The notes beneath the pieces are model-generated. The model saw nothing but the letters and a program-made list of their open reading frames with translations, was not told where the DNA came from and did not search any database. Shown here in pieces: positions 27,775 to 34,619 of a stretch of 64,000 nucleotides of DNA. This DNA comes from Flavobacterium sp. (lineage in GTDB: Bacteria; Bacteroidota; Bacteroidia; Flavobacteriales; Flavobacteriaceae). The stretch is taken from NCBI GenBank assembly GCA_023259675.1, contig JALRGT010000011.1, positions 32,338-96,337 on the forward strand, read 5' to 3'. The position numbers were made by a program, and so were the translations under genes. Each line of letters begins with the position of its first letter. Position 1 is the first letter of the stretch.

Positions 27775-28404
27775 ATGATAGATTTTTTTTTCTCCCAATA
27801 TGCGGGTTATCCAACATGGGAAATTATATTGGAATTAACGGCCGTTTTTTTTGGGTTATGGAGTGTTTGGTGTGCCAAAAAAGATAATATATTGGTGTTT
27901 CCCACAGGATTGGTTAGCACCTTTATTTATGCCTATTTACTCTGGAAATGGGAATTATTGGGGGATGCCATGATTAATGGCTATTATTTTATTATGAGTA
28001 TTTATGGTTGGTATCATTGGTCGCGAAAAAAAGGTGAAGTAGAGGAATATCCAATTTCCATCACAACTAAAAGAGAATATCAATTCGCAATTGTTATTTT
28101 TATTTTAACTTTAATTTTTGTGTATTTGGTTTATCAGTATTTTGATAAATTTACCAATTGGTATAATTATGTGGATACTTTTTTGACTGCTGTCTTTTTT
28201 GTTGGAATGTGGTTGATGGCCAAACGAAAAATCGAAAATTGGTTGTTTTGGATTGTCGGTGATTTTATTTCTATACCTTTATATTTCTTAAAAGGATATA
28301 CTTTTACCAGTTTGCAATTTTTAATATTTACAATTATTGCCGTTTTCGGTTACTTAGAATGGAAGAAAATCTTATACAGCCCCTTAAAAAAAGAACTTCT
28401 GTAA
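27775..28404 (+). CDS. pnuC: PnuC-family vitamin transporter
   Basis: A 209-aa inner-membrane protein with about seven hydrophobic segments. PnuC features are visible: EIILELTAVFFGLWSVWCAKK, the W/N-rich block DAMINGYYFIMSIYGWYHW and the C-terminal NWLFWIVGDFISIPLYF. I chose ATG 27775, 1 bp after the GGGPS stop, in preference to an upstream ATG inside that gene. Members import nicotinamide riboside or, as PnuT, thiamine. The TPP-riboswitch-controlled receptor 2.5 kb downstream makes thiamine plausible, but this gene has no riboswitch of its own. Its stop overlaps the next start (TAATG). Confidence 0.88.
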   Translation: MIDFFFSQYAGYPTWEIILELTAVFFGLWSVWCAKKDNILVFPTGLVSTFIYAYLLWKWELLGDAMINGYYFIMSIYGWYHWSRKKGEVEEYPISITTKREYQFAIVIFILTLIFVYLVYQYFDKFTNWYNYVDTFLTAVFFVGMWLMAKRKIENWLFWIVGDFISIPLYFLKGYTFTSLQFLIFTIIAVFGYLEWKKILYSPLKKELL

Positions 28405-30290
28405 TGTTGAGCATTGCTTTTTTAAATAATCCACAAAACAAGGATCTAATAGCCCAGCTTTCTCGATATTGCGCAAACAGTAATAATAAAGATGAGCAGA
28501 ATTCAAATTCGGTAATTACATTTTTGGAAGTAAATGATGATTTGTTGGATGATAAAAAAAAGGAGATTGACTTTTTGTTTGTTAATGACAATGAGATTTT
28601 AGAAGAAAATAGAATTGCAGCGTTAAAAAGAAACAATATTCCTTTTATGGTACTTTCTGGAGAAAAGGAATCACAATTAAAAAAAGCGATGCATATAGTG
28701 GATGGTTTGATTGAAGCCGAAAAAATAGGATTGTCTCCGCGAGATTTTGTTCAAATAAATGAACACGAAATTCCGTTTGAAAACATCAAAAAACAGTTGG
28801 AGATTTTTAAAAACGGCATCTCTAAAACCATTTTAGTTGCTCCTGCCACTTTAAAAAATGGTATTGTCAAGTTATCTGATGAAAGTTTAAAACAAAAAGC
28901 AGCTTTTTTTGACACCAATAAATCCAATTTAAAATTAGAAAAATTTGTTCCGGCATCGGGAGCAGCAACCAGAATGTTTAAATTTTTGAGTGTGTTCCTC
29001 AATGAATTCGATATCGAGAAAGAGACGATAAACGCCTATATCAATCGTAAAAAAGACAATGAACTTTCGGTTTTTATTGTGGGGATAGATCGTTTTCCTT
29101 TCTTTAAAAAGGTATATAAGAAATTAAAGGAGGAAATTGTAAACTTTGATGATCTCGAGCGGGATTATAAAAACTATTACTTTATCAAATTCCTGTTGTC
29201 ACCCAAATATTTTTATTTTGCCAATAAGCCAAAAGGGATTTTGCCTTTTCATAAATATGCAGATAATATTGCCACTCCAATCGAAGAGCACCTGTATGAA
29301 TGTGGTTATTATGCTACGGCCAATGGGAAATCGTATTTGCATTTTACGGTAACGGAAGGACATCAATCCCAATTTGAAAAGATTATCAATTCGGTAAAAG
29401 TTAAAGTCGAAGAAGAAGCCAAAACCTCCATTTCTATAAGTTATTCCTATCAAAATAAAAGTACCGATACTATTGCGGTGACACCGTCCAATATTCCTTT
29501 TCGCAATGAAAAAGGGGAATTGGTTTTTAGACCGGGAGGACATGGCGCTTTGATTGAGAATCTTAATAATTTAGATTCGGATATTATTTTCATAAAAAAC
29601 ATTGACAATGTCATTCAGAACAATAATGAAATTATTGCTTTGTATAAAAAAGCTTTAGCTGGAATTTTGGTTGAAATGCAACATAAGGTTTTTGGGTATT
29701 TAGAACAGATTGAGTTGAATGTATTAAAATCCGATCAAATAGCAGAAATAATCCTGTTTTTGAAAGAGGATTTACACGTAACTATGGAAAGCGGTTTTGA
29801 GAAATTGTCATTTGAAAATCAATTAAAAGCCATAAAAATAGCCTTAGATAAACCGATTCGGGTTTGTGGAATGGTAAAAAACGAGGGAGAACCGGGAGGA
29901 GGACCTTTTTGGATTAGAGAGGATAATAATTCGATTTCGTTACAAATTGTAGAATCTTCACAAGTAGATTTGAATAATCCGAAACAAGCCAAGATTATGG
30001 CCGATGCCACTCATTTTAATCCGGTGGATTTGGTCTGCGGAATCAAAAATTATAAAGGGGAGAAATTTGATTTAACGCAATACGTTAATCACAATAGCGG
30101 TTTTATCGTTGAAAAAAACATTGCGGGTAAAATAGTAAAAGCCTACGAGCTTCCGGGATTATGGAATGGCGCCATGGCCAATTGGATTACACTTTTCGTA
30201 GAAGTACCCTTGATTACTTTTAATCCGGTAAAAACAGTAAATGATTTGTTGAAAGCACCGCATCAAAGAAGAAAAATTTGGAAAATCTAG
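28404..30290 (+). CDS. DUF4301 family protein with extra N-terminal segment
   Basis: A cytoplasmic protein of unknown function, conserved in Bacteroidota. The DUF4301 domain covers about residues 90-625 with hallmarks KFVPASGAATRMFK, TEGHQSQFE, RPGGHGALIENL, GEPGGGPFW and FNPVDLVCG; the PASGAATR loop and the overall look hint at a nucleotidyltransferase-like fold. I chose ATG 28404 because it overlaps the pnuC stop as TAATG. An upstream in-frame ATG at 28359 would overlap pnuC by 46 bp. The first 90 residues are not part of the usual domain and end NNIPFMVLSGEKESQLKKA, which resembles the C-terminus of NadR-type kinases often found after pnuC. The gene overlaps arfB by 13 bp. Confidence 0.8.
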   Translation: MLSIAFLNNPQNKDLIAQLSRYCANSNNKDEQNSNSVITFLEVNDDLLDDKKKEIDFLFVNDNEILEENRIAALKRNNIPFMVLSGEKESQLKKAMHIVDGLIEAEKIGLSPRDFVQINEHEIPFENIKKQLEIFKNGISKTILVAPATLKNGIVKLSDESLKQKAAFFDTNKSNLKLEKFVPASGAATRMFKFLSVFLNEFDIEKETINAYINRKKDNELSVFIVGIDRFPFFKKVYKKLKEEIVNFDDLERDYKNYYFIKFLLSPKYFYFANKPKGILPFHKYADNIATPIEEHLYECGYYATANGKSYLHFTVTEGHQSQFEKIINSVKVKVEEEAKTSISISYSYQNKSTDTIAVTPSNIPFRNEKGELVFRPGGHGALIENLNNLDSDIIFIKNIDNVIQNNNEIIALYKKALAGILVEMQHKVFGYLEQIELNVLKSDQIAEIILFLKEDLHVTMESGFEKLSFENQLKAIKIALDKPIRVCGMVKNEGEPGGGPFWIREDNNSISLQIVESSQVDLNNPKQAKIMADATHFNPVDLVCGIKNYKGEKFDLTQYVNHNSGFIVEKNIAGKIVKAYELPGLWNGAMANWITLFVEVPLITFNPVKTVNDLLKAPHQRRKIWKI

Positions 30291-30679
30291 CCCTATTATC
30301 AGAACTTCAGTATAAGGCAGTTAGAAGTAGTGGTGCCGGCGGACAAAATGTAAATAAAGTTTCCTCCAAAGTGGTGTTATCTTTTGATTTTAAAAATTCG
30401 AAAGCACTCAATGAGGAAGAAAAAGAACTACTAAAAGTAAATTTGGCTTCTAGATTAACTACGGATTCGGTGTTGATTTTAAACTGTGATGAAGATCGAA
30501 GTCAGCTGAAAAACAAAGAAATTGTGACCAAGCGTTTTTTCGAATTGATTAAGAAAGCTTCGGTTGTTCCAAAAGAGAGAAAACCTACCAAAATCCCTAA
30601 GTCAGCCATCCGAAAACGAATTAAAGACAAAAAGAACCAGTCTGATATTAAGAAAAATAGGAGAAAGCCGGATTTTTAG
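30278..30679 (+). CDS. arfB: Ribosome-rescue peptidyl-tRNA hydrolase ArfB
   Basis: A class I release-factor-like hydrolase that frees stalled ribosomes. The catalytic GGQ lies in SSGAGGQNVNKVSSKV (GGQ at residues 21-23), and the C-terminal tail (about 100-133) is basic, rich in K and R, as needed to enter the empty mRNA channel. It lacks the codon-recognition domain of RF1/RF2. There is no ATG between the upstream stop and GGQ, so the start is most likely TTG at 30278, overlapping the DUF4301 gene by 13 bp. The length of 133 aa is normal. Confidence 0.93.
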   Translation: MENLALLSELQYKAVRSSGAGGQNVNKVSSKVVLSFDFKNSKALNEEEKELLKVNLASRLTTDSVLILNCDEDRSQLKNKEIVTKRFFELIKKASVVPKERKPTKIPKSAIRKRIKDKKNQSDIKKNRRKPDF

Positions 30680-30726
30680 GCTTTAAGAAATATTTAACTT
30701 TATCTTTTCGGCTTTAAAAAAAGAAC

Positions 30727-30734
30727 TATCTTTG
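30727..30734 (+). promoter_or_regulatory. -7 box of the TPP riboswitch transcript
   Basis: TATCTTTG, an exact TAnnTTTG match, 7 bp before the start of the riboswitch aptamer. Its position is right for a transcript that starts at the aptamer. Confidence 0.7.
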
Positions 30735-30741
30735 CGCCGTC

Positions 30742-30848
30742 TCAAAGGGGTGCTTAAATCTGAATTTATTTCAGATTCTGAAACAAGTTCAGAATATAGC
30801 TGAGATTATACCCAACGAACCTGGACAAGTAATGTTGTCAAGGGAAAA
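30742..30848 (+). promoter_or_regulatory. TPP riboswitch (THI element)
   Basis: Core TPP aptamer blocks are present in order: GGGGTGC (30747-30753), GCTGAGATTATACCC (30799-30813), then GAACCTG, GTAATG and the closing AGGGA. The P3 region is enlarged by two consecutive small hairpins: ATCTGAA/TTCAGAT, then TCTGAA/TTCAGA. It should bind thiamine pyrophosphate and repress the receptor gene downstream. CCCCTTT at 30925-30931, at the head of that gene, could pair with AAAGGGG of the aptamer (30744-30750) as an alternative fold. Confidence 0.93.
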
Positions 30849-30951
30849 CGATAAAATTGTAGTGAAAAGCACTTTCAATTTATCATAGCAAATATCAATA
30901 TTCAATTTAATTAATGAATAATTGCCCCTTTTATTCGTAACCTTTTTACGG

Positions 30952-33171
30952 ATGAATCCTATTCTAGTTTCAAAGTCGCAATCCCGAAATTTCGGGAGCA
31001 AAGTCGCAAAGTCAACCATTTTGACAGTAAGTTTCTCTTTTTTCTTTTCACTTCTCACGATTGCACAAGAAAAACAACAAGACACCACAAAATTAAATCA
31101 ACTCGACGAGGTATTGGTTGCTGCAGTTCGTGCAACTTCAAAAACACCGGTTAGTTTCAGTAATTTGGATAAAAAAGACATTGCTCCACGGAATTTAGGG
31201 CAAGACATTCCTGCTCTGATGAATTATATGCCTTCGGTCGTGAGTACTTCTTACGCGGGTAATGGCATTGGTTATTCTGGAATTCGAGTTCGTGGTAGTG
31301 ATGCTACCCGTGTGAATGTTACCATCAATGGAATTTCGTACAATGACTCTGAGAGTCAGGGGACTTTTTGGGTTAACTTACCTGATTTTGCTTCTTCAGT
31401 TCAAAGTCTACAGTTGCAACGCGGAGTGGGGACTTCAACTAATGGAGCTGGCGCTTTTGGAGCCAGTTTAAATATGCTGACTGATAATTATGCTAAGGAA
31501 AGTAATGGTGAAATAGCCAATTCTTACGGTAGTTTCAACACACACAAACATACAGTTAAATTCAGTACTGGTTTAATGAATGATCATTTTGAATTAGCAG
31601 GACGTCTGTCTGTTTTAAAATCGGATGGTTATGTGGATCGTGCCAGTTCTGATTTGAAATCGTATTTCTTGCAAGGAACTTATGCCGGTAAGACAACTTT
31701 AATTAAAGGGTTAGTTTTTGGAGGATACGAACGTACGGATCAATCATGGAACGGTGTTGATGCTGAGACTATGGCTTCAAAAAGAACCTATAATTCAGTT
31801 GGTCAACAGTACAGTGTTGCAGGGGATTTTGAAGGTTTTTATAAAAATCAAGTAGATAATTACAATCAGGACCATGCGCAGTTGCATTGGAATGAGAAAA
31901 TTTCAGAACATTGGAATACTAATTTGGCTTTTCATTATACCAAAGGAAAAGGGTATTATGAAGAGTTTGTAGATGATTGGTTTTATACCAATGTGTATTA
32001 TGCCGAAGATTCTCAATATTCATTTCTAGGATTAAATCCAATAACAGTTAATGGAAACCCAATTTCTTCAACAGATTATATCAGAAGAAAATGGTTGGAT
32101 AATGATTTTTACGGAACTACTTTTTCGGCTAATTACGAAAATGAAAAATTAGATTTAGTATTGGGTGGTGGGTATAATAAATATGAAGGATCGCATTTTG
32201 ACGAAATACTTTGGGCTCAATATCCTTCGAATAGCCAATCGGGAGATATTTATGATTCCAGTGATGCCGTAAAGAAAGACGGAAACATTTTTGCGAAAGC
32301 CAATTATCAATTAACATCCCAATGGAGTTTGTTTGGGGATTTACAGTTGAGAAATGTGAATTATAAAACCGATAGTGCAGAAACTGGAAATGTTAATGAT
32401 AATTTTAATTTCTTCAATCCAAAGGCGGGTTTGACATTTGCAGTTAATTCGAAAAATGCAATTTACTTTTCATATGCGAGAGCTAATCGTGAACCCAATA
32501 GAAGCGATTATAAAAATGGAAGCCCTAAACCAGAGAAGCTTAATGATTTTGAGTTGGGGTGGAGATTGACAAAAAAACAAGTGAAGTTGAATGCCAATGT
32601 ATATTATATGGCATACAAAGATCAATTAATCTTAACGGGTCAATTGGATAATGTAGGTGATCCGATTCGTAAAAACAGTGGTGATAGTTACCGTTTAGGT
32701 TTAGAATTAGATGCCACTATAGCAGTTTTAGATAATTTATTCTTTAGTCCGAATGTTACCGTAAGTACCAATAAGAATAAAAATTATTTTGAAGATAATG
32801 GAACCGATTTGGTTAATTTAGGAGATACTAATATTGCTTATTCCCCTAATTTAGTATTTGGAAATAATATTACTTTCTTGCCTCTAAAAAAGCTGCAATT
32901 GGCTTTGCTTACAAAGGGAGTAGGAGAACAATATTTGTCAAATAATGATGTGAAAGCTTCTAAATTGAAATCTTATTTTGTAAATGATTTTAACTTGTCT
33001 TATGAGATAAATCCAAAGTCAATTTTCAAATCAATCGTTGTTTCTGGTTTAGTGAATAATGTTTTCGATGTAGATTATATTTCTGATGGTGCAGATTATG
33101 GTGGAGGATATGTAGTATACTATCCACAGGCAGGAATCAATTTCTTAGCAGGTTTAACCTTGAAATTTTAA
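30952..33171 (+). CDS. TonB-dependent receptor, probable thiamine uptake
   Basis: Outer-membrane TonB-dependent receptor: signal peptide ending LLTIAQ, TonB-box region (LDEVLVAA), plug domain (about residues 35-150, with GIRVRGSDATRVNVTINGI) and a 22-strand barrel ending in LAGLTLKF. I favour ATG 30952; a TTG at 30922 and one at 31021 are alternatives, and the N-terminal coding part is interrupted by a repeat (30971-31008). Control by the TPP riboswitch just upstream points to thiamine or a precursor as substrate. There is no CarboxypepD_reg domain or SusD partner, so it is a vitamin/siderophore-type receptor. Confidence 0.9.
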   Translation: MNPILVSKSQSRNFGSKVAKSTILTVSFSFFFSLLTIAQEKQQDTTKLNQLDEVLVAAVRATSKTPVSFSNLDKKDIAPRNLGQDIPALMNYMPSVVSTSYAGNGIGYSGIRVRGSDATRVNVTINGISYNDSESQGTFWVNLPDFASSVQSLQLQRGVGTSTNGAGAFGASLNMLTDNYAKESNGEIANSYGSFNTHKHTVKFSTGLMNDHFELAGRLSVLKSDGYVDRASSDLKSYFLQGTYAGKTTLIKGLVFGGYERTDQSWNGVDAETMASKRTYNSVGQQYSVAGDFEGFYKNQVDNYNQDHAQLHWNEKISEHWNTNLAFHYTKGKGYYEEFVDDWFYTNVYYAEDSQYSFLGLNPITVNGNPISSTDYIRRKWLDNDFYGTTFSANYENEKLDLVLGGGYNKYEGSHFDEILWAQYPSNSQSGDIYDSSDAVKKDGNIFAKANYQLTSQWSLFGDLQLRNVNYKTDSAETGNVNDNFNFFNPKAGLTFAVNSKNAIYFSYARANREPNRSDYKNGSPKPEKLNDFELGWRLTKKQVKLNANVYYMAYKDQLILTGQLDNVGDPIRKNSGDSYRLGLELDATIAVLDNLFFSPNVTVSTNKNKNYFEDNGTDLVNLGDTNIAYSPNLVFGNNITFLPLKKLQLALLTKGVGEQYLSNNDVKASKLKSYFVNDFNLSYEINPKSIFKSIVVSGLVNNVFDVDYISDGADYGGGYVVYYPQAGINFLAGLTLKF
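30971..31008. repeat. Palindrome flanked by 10-bp direct repeats inside the receptor 5' end
   Basis: The direct repeats caaagtcgca (30971-30980 and 30999-31008) flank the perfect 14-bp palindrome CCCGAAATTTCGGG (30983-30996). The block sits between the candidate start codons and the hydrophobic core of the signal peptide. Confidence 0.8.
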
Positions 33172-33247
33172 GCCTAAAAACAAACTAGTTTTTGGGGATT
33201 GCTTTTCCTTTACAAAAGGAAATACTTTCGTCTAGAAAAAGTAGTAA

Positions 33248-33291
33248 AAAAAATCCACAACCGAAATCAGAATTTCAGTTGTGGATTTTTT
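33248..33291. terminator. Bidirectional terminator
   Basis: 14-bp arms AAAAAATCCACAAC and GTTGTGGATTTTTT with A/T tails on both sides. It lies between the converging receptor and KAS III genes. Confidence 0.85.
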
Positions 33292-33314
33292 AATTGGTAT
33301 AACTTTAAAGAAGT

Positions 33315-34373
33315 TTAGTATCGGTATACAAAAGCATTGATATTCATACCTGCTCCAACAGAAGCAAAAATAAGAATGTCTCCTTTGTTGATTTCGTGGT
33401 TTTCAATTTCCCCTTTCAAGATTAAATCAAATAAAGTAGGAACGGTAGCCACACTACTGTTTCCCAAATCATGAATACTCATGGGCATGATATTGGTAGG
33501 AGTGGTTTTGTCGTACAGCTTGTAAAAACGGTCTACAATTGCTTCATCCATTTTTTCATTGGCTTGGTGAATCAGGATTTTTTTGACTTCATCAATAGAA
33601 ATACCGCTTTTGTCTAAACAGCTTTTCATGGCAGCAGGAACATTGCTTAGGGCAAATTCGTATATTTTTCTGCCATACATTTTGATGTATTTGGTGTCAG
33701 GATCCAAATCAGGATGATACGATTTTCCAAAAAATAAATAGCTGGCCTCATCATTGGCAAAGGTGGCGCTTTCATACGAAAGCATTCCACTTTCATCATT
33801 CGAAGCCTCAATGATAGAAGCTCCTGCACCATCTGAATAAATCATTGAATCACGGTCATGGTCGTCAACTACTCGCGAAAGCATCTCAGCTCCAATAACC
33901 AAACAACGTTTTGCCATTCCAGATTTGATAAAAGCATTGGCTTGCATAACACCTTCAATCCAGCCCGGACAACCAAAAAGAATGTCATAGGCCACGCATT
34001 TAGGATTCTTAATCCCTAATTTGTTTTTTACACGAGTAGCTAAACTTGGCAACATATCTGATTGAATGGTTCCAAATTTCACATCGCCAAAATTGTGTGC
34101 AAAAATGATGTAGTCAATCGTTTCTGGGTCTATGCCTGCATTTTCGATAGCCTTTTGTGAAGCAAAGAAAGCTAAGTCTGAAGTATTATATTGACTTTCA
34201 GCATAGCGTCTTTTCTCAATCCCGGTTATCGCTTTGAATTTGTTAATGATAACCTCATTCGATTGTTTAATAGGGGTTCCGTCTTCATTTAAAAATTGAT
34301 GACGAGCGAAGTCTTTATCGGTTATGATTTTTTCAGGAATATAGCTTCCTATTCCAGTTATTTTTATATTCAT
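33315..34373 (-). CDS. 3-oxoacyl-ACP synthase III family protein
   Basis: Thiolase-fold condensing enzyme of the FabH/KAS III type, 352 aa from ATG 34373 (preferred over an in-frame start 15 bp upstream). The catalytic triad is C135 (LFGCPGWIEG), H269 (ILIHQANEK) and N305 (DLGNSSVATVP). Typical FabH would start fatty acid synthesis from acetyl-CoA and malonyl-ACP. This one is longer than E. coli FabH (about 317 aa), with an extended N-terminal region (residues 22-48) and the substitution FGCPGW for the usual DxxxxCxG context, as seen in KAS III paralogues of Bacteroidota with special acyl substrates. It is monocistronic between two terminators. Confidence 0.85.
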   Translation of the reverse strand: MNIKITGIGSYIPEKIITDKDFARHQFLNEDGTPIKQSNEVIINKFKAITGIEKRRYAESQYNTSDLAFFASQKAIENAGIDPETIDYIIFAHNFGDVKFGTIQSDMLPSLATRVKNKLGIKNPKCVAYDILFGCPGWIEGVMQANAFIKSGMAKRCLVIGAEMLSRVVDDHDRDSMIYSDGAGASIIEASNDESGMLSYESATFANDEASYLFFGKSYHPDLDPDTKYIKMYGRKIYEFALSNVPAAMKSCLDKSGISIDEVKKILIHQANEKMDEAIVDRFYKLYDKTTPTNIMPMSIHDLGNSSVATVPTLFDLILKGEIENHEINKGDILIFASVGAGMNINAFVYRY

Positions 34374-34568
34374 CGGGTAGTTTTTCAAAAAAAAATAAAC
34401 CTATTTATAGACAGTGCGAAAGATGAAGTTCGCTTTGTTTATAATAGGGAGATTACAGATTTAGATAGGAGGCAAAAATATTGATTATTTCATAACTAAT
34501 GGTAAAATGAGCTATTATATTTAGGGGTAAATTGTTAAAAGGATAAAATAGTACTGGTTTTCTGCTAA

Positions 34569-34601
34569 AAAAATGTCCCGATGATTTGTCGGGACATTTT
34601 T
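34569..34601 (-). terminator. gcvP terminator
   Basis: 13-bp arms AAAAATGTCCCGA and TCGGGACATTTTT around TGATTTG, 19 bp past the gcvP stop. Confidence 0.85.
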
Positions 34602-34619
34602 AAAGTATAATTTATAATC

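Noticed and set aside
30914..30940. Short peptide frame between riboswitch and receptor
   Set aside because: The ATG at 30914 reaches a stop after eight codons and has no supporting signal.
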